From Aquilonibacter sp963820185 (lineage in GTDB: Bacteria > Vulcanimicrobiota > Vulcanimicrobiia > Vulcanimicrobiales > Vulcanimicrobiaceae), in assembly GCA_963820185.1 (NCBI GenBank), contig CAWFYV010000002.1, forward strand, positions 744,001 through 808,000: 64,000 bases of DNA, in the 5' to 3' direction. Under the pieces are notes generated by a model. The model had not been told where the DNA came from. It searched no databases and worked only from the letters and a program-made list of their open reading frames with translations. Numbering within the stretch: the first letter of the stretch is position 1; each line of letters opens with the position of its first letter. Position numbers and translations under genes: made by a program. This document shows positions 43,941-53,979 of this stretch, one piece after another.

Positions 43941-44915
43941 GCGAGCACCGCACCTGCGCGCAGGCTTGCAATGACGGCGTCGAGCGTTTCGTCGAGACTT
44001 ACGCGCGGCTCGAATTGCAAGAGGCGCTGCGCTTTCGAGACGTCGGGAACGCGGCGCATGATCTCTTCGAACCCGGCCGGATATGCCTCGCTAAAGGGAA
44101 TAAATTCGATCGTCGAGCGTGAGCCGGTGCGCTCGATGATTCGTTTCGCAAGATCGACGATCGCCGTTTCGGTGGGATTGCCGATGTTGAAGATCTCTCC
44201 GGTAACGCTGCCAAATCGCTCGAGCTGCTTCAGCAACACCGCAACCACGTCTTCGACGGCGCAGAAGCGAACGCGTTTGCGTGCCGTCGCCGTAAACGGT
44301 CAGCGGCTCGTGCGCAAGCGCCTGCGCAATGAGCCGGGGAATGACCATGCCGTAGCGTCCCGTCTGACGCGTACCAACCGTGTTGAAAAGCCGGGAAATA
44401 ACTACCGGAAGATCGCGCTCGCGATGCAGCGCAAGTGCGTAGAATTCGTCATAGATCTTCGCGCACGCATAGCTCCAGCGCCCGATCGTGGGCGAGCCGA
44501 TGCTGATCGGATCGTCCTCTCGCGACGGGAAGCGCAGCGAGTGTCCGTAGACTTCCGACGTCGAAGCGATGAGCGTGGGTGTGCGCGCTCGCGTCGCGGC
44601 TTGCAGTACGACTTCCGTTCCGCGCGCATTGACCTCGAGCGATCCGAGCGGGCTCTCAACGGTCGTACGCACGCCGACGCGTGCTGCAAGGTGCACGACC
44701 GCATCGCAACCGCGGATTGCGTCGTCGACGGCAATGTGATTTCGAACGTCGCCGTTCACAAAAGAGAATCCGCGCCTGGTTCGTGCGGCAGCCAGATTAT
44801 CGAGCGACCCGGCCGAAAGATCGTCGAATCCAACGACTTCGTGGCCGTGCTCGAGCAAGTGATCGGTGAGATGCGAGCCGATGAAACCTGCGGCGCCGGT
44901 AACCAGGACTCTCAC
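43937..44915 (-). CDS. NAD-dependent UDP-sugar epimerase/decarboxylase (TviC/UXS-like), frameshifted
   Basis: About 325 aa with one shift near 44270. Rossmann start TGAAGFIGSHLTDHLLEHGH, catalytic Ser/Tyr/Lys in ASTSEVYGHSL and YACAKIYDE, and PYGMVIPRLI; after the shift RFCAVEDVVAVLLKQLERFG and GEIFNIGNPTETAIVDLAKR. The extended short-chain dehydrogenase family includes UDP-GlcNAcA 4-epimerase (TviC) and UDP-glucuronate decarboxylase. Paired with a UDP-sugar dehydrogenase as in Vi-capsule loci. Which product is made cannot be told from motifs alone. ATGA overlaps on both sides. Confidence 0.88.
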
Positions 44916-46378
44916 AAGTGCACGATCCTTGCTCGTGCGTTAGCGCGGGTGTTTGCGGAGAGCGCATCGCGCGTGTCGACGACGACGCGCGCGTGTTGCG
45001 CGATTGCGGTGTAGTTCACGTCGTCGTGTTTGGAAAGAACGAGCACGCAATCGGCGCTCTCGAGTGCTGCGGTGTCGAGCATGGTGCTGTGCAGCATATC
45101 GTAGCGTCGACGGCGTGGTTGGCACGGTCCTGCGACGACGTGTAACTTGCGCCGCTCGACAGCGACATCAAGCCGCGGCCGCCACTCGGGCCACCCGTGC
45201 AAGTCGAAATCGAGAAGTGGAATCAGCGGGTCGTGATAGGTTACCAACGCGCCGCTGAAACGCAGTCGATCGATAATCGCGATCGCCGGACTCTGGCGCG
45301 TATCCGCGACATTGTCCTTGTACGCTACACCGACCACGAGAATGCGGGCATCGCGCACCGACTTGGCGTTGTCGTTGAGCGTCTTCGCAACGAGGTCGAC
45401 CACGTACGCCGGCATCTTGGTATTGATGTCGTCGGCAAGCTCGATGAAGCGCGAGACGACACCTTGCTGCTTGGCCTTCCAGTTGAGATACAGCGGGTCG
45501 AGCGGAATGCAATGGCCGCCCGCTCCGGGTCCCGGGAAAAAAGGGAGAAAGCCGAATGGCTTGGTTGCGGCTGCGGTGATCACCTCAGTCGAGTCGATCC
45601 CAAGATGGTTGCAGAGAACTGCGAATTCGTTGATCAAGCCGATATTGACCAGACGGAACGTATTCTCGAGCAGTTTCACGGTTTCGGCAGCTCGCGCATT
45701 CGAAACCGGGTGGACGACATCCACCAGCGCGCCGTAGAACTCGCAAGCCACCTGCGTCGAAAGCGTTGTGCAGCCGCCGATAACCCGCGGGATCTTGCGC
45801 ATCGGAAAGGTGCTGCCCGGATCGACGCGTTCGGGTGAAAACGCGAGATAGAAATCGCGGTCCAGCATCATGCTGTTCGCCTCGAAGAGCGGCAGCAGCA
45901 ACTCCTCGGTGGTTCCCGGATACGAGGTGGATTCGAGAATGACGATCTGGCCGGAGCGAAGGTTCGCGGCGATGCGTTCCGCAGCATCCCGAATGTACGA
46001 AAGGTCGGGATTCTTGCTTTTCTCCAGCGGCGTCGGAACGCAGACAATGATGATGTCACAGTCGCGCAGCGAGGCAAAATCAGCTGTTGCGCAGAGTTTC
46101 CGACGCGTGACGAGCGCTGCGATTGCGTCGTCGGGGACATCGGCAATGTGCGAGCGGCCGTTATTGACTTGCGCGACCCGTTCAAGGCCGACGTCGAAGC
46201 CGATTGCTCGTTGAAAAACGTCCGCGCAGGCGATCGCGAGTGGTAAGCCGACGTAGCCGAGGCCGATCACTCCTACGGTGGCGGTTCGCTCTTGAATTCG
46301 TAGGAGCAATGTTTCGAGGGGAGTCGTTGGTTCTTGATTACTGTGCGCAGCGGCGGTTCCAACCTCGTGGGTCGGCAT
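44912..46378 (-). CDS. UDP-sugar 6-dehydrogenase (UDP-GlcNAc/UDP-Glc dehydrogenase family, TviB/WbpA-like)
   Basis: About 488 aa from ATG 46378 (better AGGA than the ATG at 46405). GLGYVGLPLAIACADVF (NAD), VCVPTPLEKSKNPDLSY, GTTEELLLPLF, AFSPERVDPGSTFP, KLLENTFRLVNIGLINEF (catalytic Lys), the nucleophile Cys in GPGAGGHCIPLDPLYL and VGVAYKDNVADTR. Chain length and GGHCIPLDP type favour WecC/WbpA/TviB dehydrogenases that act on UDP-HexNAc. It oxidises the C6 alcohol to a uronate for the polymerase. First gene of the polysaccharide operon. Confidence 0.92.
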   Translation of the reverse strand: MPTHEVGTAAAHSNQEPTTPLETLLLRIQERTATVGVIGLGYVGLPLAIACADVFQRAIGFDVGLERVAQVNNGRSHIADVPDDAIAALVTRRKLCATADFASLRDCDIIIVCVPTPLEKSKNPDLSYIRDAAERIAANLRSGQIVILESTSYPGTTEELLLPLFEANSMMLDRDFYLAFSPERVDPGSTFPMRKIPRVIGGCTTLSTQVACEFYGALVDVVHPVSNARAAETVKLLENTFRLVNIGLINEFAVLCNHLGIDSTEVITAAATKPFGFLPFFPGPGAGGHCIPLDPLYLNWKAKQQGVVSRFIELADDINTKMPAYVVDLVAKTLNDNAKSVRDARILVVGVAYKDNVADTRQSPAIAIIDRLRFSGALVTYHDPLIPLLDFDLHGWPEWRPRLDVAVERRKLHVVAGPCQPRRRRYDMLHSTMLDTAALESADCVLVLSKHDDVNYTAIAQHARVVVDTRDALSANTRANARARIVHL

Positions 46379-46470
46379 GGATATGTTGTCCTGACCATGC
46401 ATCAATATGCATGAGTTTATCGCCCCTGAAGCGGACCCGCTGCCGTTCGCGTGGCAGATTGGTTATTTCG

Positions 46471-46866
46471 CTAAAATGATGAAACGAAACGAGGATCGGT
46501 AAAACAGCCGCTCCACATCGCGCGGCGCAGTCCGGTAGCAAGTTGTGCTTCGTCCGAAGCTTTTGAAAGCAGGCAGCTCGCGCCGGCGTTATGGCAGAGA
46601 CGGACGACGTCAGAGTTTGTGCCGCTGGTATAGACGACGATGACGCAATCGGGCAGCACGAAGCGCAGCTGGCGGACGGCCTCGATCGGATCCACCTCGA
46701 GCCGGTCGATATCGATGATCAGGACATCGGGGCGGAGCGCGCGGAGCACCGGAATGTCGACTTCCGCGATGCTCGCATCGGCGTGCGCAAACGCCGCGTT
46801 CACCGCCCCGGTGAGCAGCGGAAGGTCCTCTGGGGCAACGGCGGCCAAGCAACAGGTGCGGGCCAT
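46471..46866 (-). CDS. Stand-alone receiver-like protein
   Basis: 131 aa from ATG 46866; 46896 is an alternative. A CheY-like fold with the acceptor-like Asp in LRPDVLIIDIDRLEVDP, T in VVYTSGTNSD, Lys in CLLSKASDEA. The usual N-terminal acidic pair is degenerate (APEDLPL) and there is no output domain. It is 92 bases upstream of the polysaccharide operon on the same strand and divergent from a LuxR-type regulator. It may be a pseudo-receiver or a single-domain response regulator controlling that operon. Confidence 0.65.
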   Translation of the reverse strand: MARTCCLAAVAPEDLPLLTGAVNAAFAHADASIAEVDIPVLRALRPDVLIIDIDRLEVDPIEAVRQLRFVLPDCVIVVYTSGTNSDVVRLCHNAGASCLLSKASDEAQLATGLRRAMWSGCFTDPRFVSSF

Positions 46867-46935
46867 GATATTTTTTTGCTCCTCGCGAAGAATCATCGAC
46901 CCCAAACGTACCACCGCTAGTAGAAGGCAGCCATC

Positions 46936-47947
46936 GTGAAAAAGCGCGATATGGTGCTCGTAGACACCATACCGAAGTCGGATGCGGCATATCCGATCGT
47001 GACGGCGATCCTGCGGATCGTTCCGGCGTCGCGTTGGGCCTTCGCACGACCGGAGCCCGACGGCGAACTCGGCAATCTGCTCGCCTCGAGCCGGAAACGG
47101 CCACGAACTCGCCGCGCTCAAGAGCGAGATCTCGCGCCAGCGTGAGAGATCAAAGACCGGACCACGCATTGCTGCGACCCTCGGACCGTTGGGCGACTAC
47201 GCCAGCGGCGTCACGCTGCTCTTTGCCGACGGCAAGGCCAACTTCGGGATTCTCACGCTGCTGCGAACGAGTGAACTCGGGCCCTTCACCTCGAGTGAGA
47301 TCGCGATGCTCACCTTGGCGCTCGACTCCGGGTCGGAGCGCCTCTCCTCACTGCGACTGAACCCCACCGCGCAGGCCCGGTCGATCGCCGAGAATCGCGA
47401 TACCGCCCCAAATCCCATCGAACATCCCGAAGGCGAGCACTACGTCCTGGATCAAGATTTGCAGATCGTCCTGACCTGGACGTCACAAGAGCAACGGCGC
47501 GCGGCGCTCACCGGACTGCAGACGCGCCTTGCCGATCGGCTTCCAGCGGTGCTCGAAGACACCGTGCGCGCATTGATCGCCGGCTGGCAGAGCGATCCGG
47601 CCACGCAACTTCCGGGTGTGGCGCGTCCGGTGCCGTTCCTCGTCGTGCACACGCAACCGGTGACCGGTCCGGCCGGCCTTTTTATCGGCGTGCGGATCGA
47701 CCGTTTTCAACCGGCGCATTCGCTGGTGGAGCCGGCCGCGCGCTACCACATCTCACCGCGCGAACTCGAGGTGTTAGCGCTCTTGCTCGACGGTGCGAAG
47801 CTCGAGGAAATCGCGGAAGCCTTAAGCATCACTACCTCGACGGTTCAGGACCATATCAAGAGTATGGTCGATAAGACCGAAAGCCGGAATCGCACCGAAT
47901 TGATCGCGCGCGTGCTTGGTTGGGAAAACCCGCCGGAGGAGTTCTAA
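46936..47947 (+). CDS. LuxR-family transcriptional regulator, frameshifted
   Basis: About 337 aa; one shift near 47096. Start GTG 46936 or ATG 46951 (MVLVDTIPKSDAAYPIV). N-terminal part (RWAFARPEPDGELGN ... LGPLGDYASGVTLLFADGKANFG) resembles a GAF/PAS-like sensor region, a second small-molecule-like domain follows, and the C-terminus is a LuxR HTH (YHISPRELEVLALLLDGAKLEEIAEALSITTSTVQDHIKSMVDKTE, residues about 265-325). Divergent from the receiver-like gene with about 70 bases between them. Likely regulator of the neighbouring exopolysaccharide or envelope genes. Confidence 0.8.
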
Positions 47948-47999
47948 ACCGGGTTTTTCCACGATACCCCCCCAACCGTTCCCCAGCTAAGCTTGTGCC

Positions 48000-48446
48000 A
48001 TGGGTATACGTGTGTCCCTCGGGCTTGGCACCGTCGCAGCAGCCATTGCATTGCTCGTATGTTTGCTGCCCGCACCCGCGTTTGCGACGTCGTGCATGGG
48101 GCCGGACCCCGCGATCGTCTCGGTCGCCGTCAAGGGAATGCACACATCCGGCGGACTCAATCACTATACGTTGAGTGGCAAGGTCGTCAATGTGGGGAGC
48201 ACGGCGCAAGCTTCGAACACCCTGCAATTCGTCGACATTTATAAAGGCAGCACCAAGTTGGATTCGCGCGGTATTCCGCCGCTGCGAGCCGGCGAATCGT
48301 ACACCTTCGAGTACGTGGCAGAGCGTTCGGCGCAAGCCGGCGCCCAAACGACCGCGCTCGGGTTTCGGATGGATGTACGCGAGCCGCCCCACACGGGATC
48401 GCAAGGCTGCAACACGAGTAACGGTTTGACAATGGTGAGGTTCTAA
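48000..48446 (+). CDS. Secreted protein with CARDB-like domain
   Basis: 148 aa; signal peptide with a hydrophobic core GTVAAAIALLVCLLPAPAFA. The mature region reads like a CARDB/FixG-C-type immunoglobulin-like fold: AIVSVAVKGMHTSGGLNHYT, KVVNVGSTAQASNTLQFVDIY, ESYTFEYVAERSAQAG. A Cys pair near 31 and 136 could bridge the ends. Function unknown; probably periplasmic or surface. Intact frame; the next gene starts one base after its stop. Confidence 0.7.
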   Translation: MGIRVSLGLGTVAAAIALLVCLLPAPAFATSCMGPDPAIVSVAVKGMHTSGGLNHYTLSGKVVNVGSTAQASNTLQFVDIYKGSTKLDSRGIPPLRAGESYTFEYVAERSAQAGAQTTALGFRMDVREPPHTGSQGCNTSNGLTMVRF

Positions 48447-48447
48447 C

Positions 48448-49676
48448 ATGCTGACTCGCGCGCTCTCGCTATGCTTCGCCTTGGCTATTTGCGCCAGTGC
48501 GGTCGCTGTTGCCGACACCGCCAATTTCGGCACTCCGCCGTCGGGCCAAGTTCCAATTCTCTATAACGACCACACCGTCTACGCCAAGCCTGACACACTG
48601 CGGCAAGGTCGCGTGCTGGCGGCGTTGGTCAAAGATGGTCAGATTTACGTGCCGCTGCAGAGCATGTTCGAGCAGATGGGCGCAACGGTGTCCGTCGCCG
48701 GCAACACCTATACCGTGACGCGCGGCACAACGAGTGCGTCGGTCACGCTGGGCAAGAATGAGATCGTCGTGAACGGCGACAGTCGCCCGCTCGACGTGCC
48801 GCCAATACTGTACCAAGGTGTCGTGCTCGTTCCGGTGCGTGTGCTTTCCGAAGCACTAGGCGCCTACGTCGAGTGGGTGCCGACGCGTCAACTCGTCGTC
48901 GTTCGATATATTCCGCCGACGCCACCACCGACAGCGCCGCCGACCGCCGCACCGACGCCGGTACCCGTCGCGCCGACACCTACACCCGTGCCGTCGCCTG
49001 CGCCATACGTCTTCTTCCTGCAAGGCGCGACCACGTGGAGCTCCAGCAATTACAACGAGTTCGTTGCCGGCCCATTCTGCGAATCGTGGCAGATGAACGC
49101 GGTGATTGCACCAGCCAATTCGAAGCTCGCCCTGAAAGTCGACTATCGCAACGACTCCTACATCACGAGCGACAGTCTTACCGATTTGGTCGGCAATCAG
49201 TTTACACATTTTGCCACCGTTGACGGGGGCACATCGTTTACGCCGGTGTTCTGGGCACACCAAATCAGCATAGACGGCCGCTTTGAGTATGAGATCGCGA
49301 ATCCTCGGATCTACCTCGGGTTGGGATACATCTACACGGCCAACAACTACGGCTACCCGCATTGGGATGGCTGGGGCGTGGGTCTCGAAAAGTTGCCCAC
49401 TCTTCGCCCGGGGCTTGGCTATTACGGCTCAGCGTTTTACTACCCGAACGCGAGCGGCTACTACACCGTAGCCAGCCCGTTCAGTTCGAACGTGGGCAAG
49501 ACGTATCAGATGCAATATTCGATCTGGAAGCTCGATATCGGCCTCACCTCGTCTTGCGGCATTTCCCGGTCTATCTCTACGGCGGTTATGGCGGCGATGA
49601 GTATGGCGCGAAAACGAATGCACCGATCGGTCAGACGCATAATGGCCCGTATCTCGGCCTCGGCATAAAGTTCTAA
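48448..49676 (+). CDS. Secreted protein: copper-amine-oxidase-N-type domain, TPTP linker, beta-barrel-like domain; frameshifted
   Basis: Signal peptide (RALSLCFALAICASAVAVAD); a CuAO_N1-type domain at residues about 35-155 (VKDGQIYVPLQSMFEQMGATVSV, VPVRVLSEALGAYVEW); a Pro/Thr linker (PPTAAPTPVPVAPTPTPVPS, about 160-190); and a Tyr/Gly-rich C-terminal domain of about 220 residues (FEYEIANPRIYLGLGYIY, YGSAFYYPNASGYYTVA), shifting near 49560 to end YLYGGYGGDEYGAKTNAP ... LGLGIKF. The last domain looks like a small barrel or adhesin fold. Attachment of metal or cell-wall binding is inference. Confidence 0.75.
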
Positions 49677-49681
49677 GGACG

Positions 49682-50730
49682 ATGAATATGTTCAACATCT
49701 TACGCTCCGTTCGGTTGTTCTCCGTGCTCGCGGCGTTTATGCTCTTGACCGCGTGCAACTGCGGCAATTGCAACGTACCGGCCCTGCACGCGCTCCCGAC
49801 GCCTCCGGGCGCGACTCCGACCCCTCCGGGCGTCGTGCCGACGCCGATTGTTACGCCGACGCCGGTTGTTCCACCAGCCACACCAACACCGTCGCCGACG
49901 CCACTTCCCTTGGCGGCATGTTCGCAAGGCGGACCGTCGACGATCGCACTCGGCGATGCCGTGCCATTCGCGCTGCTTGGCGCGGGCGGCATCACCAACA
50001 CCGGCAATATGTTCGTGACGTACGCTACTGGCGCCACGACCACGAACATGTTCGGCACGTTCAACGACGATCTCATCGGCGCATATCCCACCACGACGGT
50101 GACCGGCATCACCGGTGGAAACACCGCGGGCGGAGCGACCGCGATCTATGCGACCGGCTTCAATTCGAACACCGCGTTCCTCACGGCCGCGCAGAACGCC
50201 GTGACGACCGCTTATAACGCCGCCAACGCGGAAGCGCCGACCGCCCCCACCTTCAGCGCTGGCGCTGACCTCTCGCAGACACCCGCCGGATACTCGGGCG
50301 TTGCGAACTGCGGTCCGACCGGAACGTCGGTATGCGGCTTGGGCGTGCTCGGCGCCGGCGTGTACAAATCGGCTTCGACGACTGTCGATCACGGCCGGAC
50401 CGCTGACGCTCGACGGCGGCGGTAACCCGCAGAGTGTCTTCGTCTTCCAAATCGGGTCCGCACTGACGATGGCCGCACCCGGCGGCAACATGATCCTGAT
50501 CAACGGCGCGAACGCCTGCAATATCTATTGGGCAGACTACAGCGGAGCAACACTTGGTGGCGTGGCTACCGGTGCGTCCTTCTTCGGAAACATCATTGCT
50601 CCGACCGGCGCTATCTCGTTTACAACCCGCCATCCACGCGTTCGGTGGGCGGGCGCTCGCGGGCGGTGCCGGCATCACCATCTCCGCACCGGTGACCGGA
50701 CTCATCATCACCAACCCGGGCGGCAACTAA
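49682..50730 (+). CDS. DUF3494 ice-binding-type lipoprotein, frameshifted
   Basis: Lipobox LLTAC at residues about 20-24 and a CNCGNC motif, then a long TPTP-type linker, then a DUF3494 ice-binding fold: ALLGAGGITNTGNM, GTFNDDLIGAYPTTTVTGIT, TAAQNAVTTAYNAANA, and, after a shift near 50390, ITAGPLTLDGGGNPQSVFVF, LTMAAPGGNMILINGANACNIYW and GATLGGVATGASFFGNIIAP; a last shift near 50635 gives AIHAFGGRALAGGAGITIS. A beta-solenoid with the three-sided repeats is expected. Cold adaptation would fit, but DUF3494 also occurs in adhesins. Confidence 0.85.
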
Positions 50731-50745
50731 AGAAAGACGGCAACA

Positions 50746-51097
50746 ATGAAACGACCCCTCGCACTCTTCCTCTCGCCGGTCACGGCAACGGTGTTGCTGC
50801 TGGGCGCGACCGCAGCACCGGCGAGTCGCCGCGTCGACGTTCTACGGCATCGTGATTCACGTCTCGGACAACAGCATCAAAGTCGAGGACACGCGAACGA
50901 AACAAACACTCGCGTTCGAGATCGTTCCGCACTTCGATCAGCTCTTCTCGGCTGACGGGAAGACCACGTATCAAATGAAAGACATAAAAGCCGGGCGCTA
51001 CGTCGGCATCGTCTACGATCAAAAGTTCATGGGCATGCGACACGCCGACAAAGTCTATCTCCTCAACAACGCCAACCAGCGCGTCGGCCAACCGTAG
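50746..51097 (+). CDS. Small secreted protein of unknown function, frameshifted
   Basis: Signal peptide MKRPLALFLSPVTATVLLLG, shift near 50825, then FYGIVIHVSDNSIKVEDTRT, KQTLAFEIVPHFDQLFSADG, KTTYQMKDIKAGRYVGIVYD and ADKVYLLNNANQRVGQ. About 115 aa with an OB/SH3-like beta pattern. Co-oriented with the ice-binding-type gene (15 bases after it). The C-terminal fragment alone would look like an 81-aa orphan, which is an artefact of the shift. Confidence 0.65.
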
Positions 51098-51100
51098 CAG

Positions 51101-51732
51101 TTTAGGGTTGGAGGACGACGTTCGAGAAGTCGATCGTTCGCACGAGCGTGGCGCCCTCGTAGCCGAGTAATCGCACCGGTAAGTGGGTGACCTTCGAGAG
51201 GTCGATCACTTCCAGCGTCAGATCCGGTGTCGATCACGGAATTTGTGGGAATCAGCGTGACTTCTTCGGTCGGGACGTCGCCGATCGTCGGCCCGTCGCC
51301 TGTGGCGACGACTCCCGCCGTGTCAGCCGCGTGCGTCGAGAATGGCGCCGAAGCTCAGCTGTCGAGCGACGAGCCGCGAATCGTGGTCACTTGCGGATCG
51401 TGGAGTGGAAATGTCTTTTTGAACATGGCGGCCAGACCGGAGCCGCGGTGCGCAACCACCGTCGTTCCGCCGCCCCACACGACCGTCACGCCTGCATTGG
51501 GGCCGGCAATAACATGCATCGTTGCACTTGACGGTTTGAGAAACGTGTAATCGAAAGCCTCTTGTTGCGTCTTCGCGTCAAGTTGCTCGAAGACCGTGAC
51601 CCTAGCGCTGTATCCGGTAATGCCGACCCAGGCGAGCGCAAAGGCCACCCACGCCGGCGGCATTGTCCGCACAGGTGCAACTTGCGTCGCACCCATCAAG
51701 AACACTATGCCGAGTAAAACCACGCGATGCAT
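51101..51732 (-). CDS. LolA-like/DUF1571-type secreted protein, frameshifted
   Basis: About 210 aa. Signal peptide from ATG 51732 (MHRVVLLGIVFLMGATQVAP; GTG 51750 is an alternative). Mature domain: GITGYSARVTVFEQLDAKTQ, FDYTFLKPSSATMHVIAGPN, VVWGGGTTVVAHRGSGLAAM, then, after shifts near 51360 and 51225, LIPTNSVIDTGSD and LEVIDLSKVTHLPVRLLGYE, ending VLQP. This is the LolA-like half-barrel with 'KPxxxRMxxxxG' logic, found in outer-membrane lipoprotein-sorting or DUF1571 proteins. Divergent from MacA with 70 bases between. Confidence 0.6.
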
Positions 51733-51800
51733 TTTTCCCACAATCTTCACACGACGAGCATAGACTATATGCGGTGGCTTAGAAAAGGTAGCTTAAGAGG

Positions 51801-53258
51801 ATGTCCACGCCAACAGCTGCGATCCCAGGGTGGTTCGGGGGCCTGAAGCGGCTCGAGCACATTCCGCGCTGGGTATACGCGGCGCTTGTCGTCGGCGTTC
51901 TCGTTCTTGCGGCGATCGTCACGATCGTCGCGGTGCGCAGCCACACCGCCGTGAGCTACGTGACGAAACCGATCGTCCGACAAACGCTCGTGTTGAGCGT
52001 GACGGCGTCGGGAACGGTGAATCCCCAGAACACGGTCACGGTCGGCACGCAGGTCTCCGGGATCATCTCGCAGATTTACGTCGATTTCAACTCGAAGGTC
52101 AAAAAAGGCGAAGTCCTTGCGCGAATCAATCCGAACACGATTCAAGCGCAGCTCGATCAGGCCGACGCAAACCTTGCGCAATCGCAAGCAAGCGCGACAG
52201 AAGCGAACGCAAACACGACCGCGCAAGCCGCCGGCGCAACCGCCGCGCAGACCGGGATCCCCAAGGCGCAGGCCGCGCTCGCCGTTGCGCAAGAACAGCT
52301 CACGCGCGATCAAACGCTTTTGAAGCAAGGTTACGTTGCGCAAGAAACGGTGCAGAACGATCAATCGACCGTTGCGCAAGACGTAGCCGCGTTAGCGCAG
52401 GCGCAAGCCGCTTACACGCAATCACAGGCGCAAACACAAGCGCAAGGCGCCGGTGCAAATGCTGCCGCGGCCGCGGCGCAAGCTGCGGCAAGCGACCGTG
52501 CAACAGGACACGATCAATTTGAACAACACGGTCATCACTTCGCCGGTGAACGGAACCGTGGTCGCGCGCGAGGTCTCGGTCGGTCAGACGGTGGCAGCGT
52601 CGCTTTCAGCGCCGACGCTGTTCTCTATCGCGCAAGATCTCTCGAAGATGGAAGTCGACATCAATGTCGGCGAGCCGGACATCGGCGGTATCGTACGTGG
52701 GAACACGGTGACGTTCACCGTGCTCGCCTATCCAAAATCGATCTTCACCGGCAAGCGTCACGCAGGTGCGCATCAACCCGCAGACGCTCAACAACGTGGT
52801 CACCTATGACGTCGTGGTCGACGTCGCCAATCCCAAGGGACTGTTGCTTCCCGGAATGACGGCGAACGCCACGATCGACACGGCGAGCGCCAAGAATGCC
52901 TTGATCGTGCCGCTTGCGGCGTTGCAATTCGGCCTCGCTTCCAGCGCGAGCGGCTCCGCGACGACCGGCTCGGCGACCTGGGGAGCAGACCCTCGGCAGT
53001 GCCTCGAGCGGGAGCACTGCGACAAGCGGAGTCGTGTTCGTTAAACGCGGCGGCAAATTGCAGGCGGAACACGTAACGGTGCTGCTCGCAAATAGCACGC
53101 AAGCGGCGGTAAGCGCGAGCCGCGGGCAGTACATTAGACGTCGGCGACTTGGTCGTCGTGGGTCAGAGCACCGGCGGCGCGGCCGTACAAAGGGCGCGAC
53201 ACATGCGGTGCCGTCACTCGGCGGTTCGAACTCCAACGCAACGCGAGGGATCCACTAG
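51801..53258 (+). CDS. macA: MacA-type periplasmic adaptor (RND/ABC membrane-fusion protein), frameshifted
   Basis: About 485 aa. N-terminal helix (WVYAALVVGVLVLAAIVTIV), lipoyl-type barrel-sandwich segment TVNPQNTVTVGTQVSGIISQIYVDF and GEVLARINPNTIQAQLDQAD, a long Ala/Gln-rich coiled-coil hairpin (LAQSQASATEANANTTAQAA ... AQTQAQGAGANAAAAAAQA), then NGTVVAREVSVGQTV, TLFSIAQDLSKMEVDINVGE, and after shifts near 52485, 52755 and 52980 RINPQTLNNVVTYDVVVDVA. Further indels near 53130 join the C-terminal tail. It bridges the MacB transporter and an outer-membrane TolC. Stop overlaps macB start. Confidence 0.85.
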
Positions 53259-53979
53259 TGACCCCCGTCGTGCGAATCGAAGGGCTTCGCAAGGTCTACA
53301 CCTTAGGCGAAACCCAGGTGCTCGCGCTCGACGGCGTGGATCTCACGATCGAGCCGGGCGAGTTTATCGCGATCATGGGACCGTCGGGCTCGGGGAAGTC
53401 GACCTTCATGCAGATCACCGGCTTGCTCGACACGCCGACCTCGGGCAGTTACATGTTTGAGGGCAAGGATGTCGCGAATCTCAGTGCGGACGATCGCGCC
53501 GACATTCGAAGCCGCCGCTTGGGCTTCGTCTTTCAATCCTACAATCTCTTGGCGCGCACGAGCGCGCTGGAAAATGTCGAGCTGCCGATGGTGTACGCCG
53601 GCGTGCCGCAAGTCGAGCGCCGGCGCATCGCGCTCGAAAAGCTGGCGATCGTCGGCGTTGCCGAGCTCGCGCAACATGCGCCGAACCAGATGTCCGGTGG
53701 CCAGCAACAACGCGTCGCAATTGCGCGCTCGCTGGTCAACAACCCGGGGTTGATCCTGGCCGACGAGCCGACCGGCGCGCTCGATACCAAAACGTCGGAC
53801 GATGTCATGTCGATTCTGGAGCGACTCAACGACGAGCAAGGCATCACGATCATGCTGGTGACGCACGAGCCGGACATCGCGCTCTATGCCAAGCGACTCG
53901 TGAACTTTCGCGACGGAAAGATCGTCTCCGACGCTCCGAACTGTGCATCGCCACGACGCGGAAAAAATCGTGGCATGAG
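53258..53979 (+). CDS. MacB-type ABC transporter ATPase subunit
   Basis: About 240 aa from GTG 53258. Walker A GPSGSGKST, Q-loop FVFQSYNLL, signature SGGQQQRVAIARS, Walker B LILADEPTGALD and the H-loop VTHEPDIA are all present, typical of the LolD/MacB/FtsE family. Near 53940 an indel changes the C-terminus; the alternative ends HDAEKIVA at TGA 53977-53979, overlapping the permease ATG. The ATPase is encoded separately from its permease, unlike E. coli MacB. Exports a substrate together with the adaptor. Confidence 0.87.
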
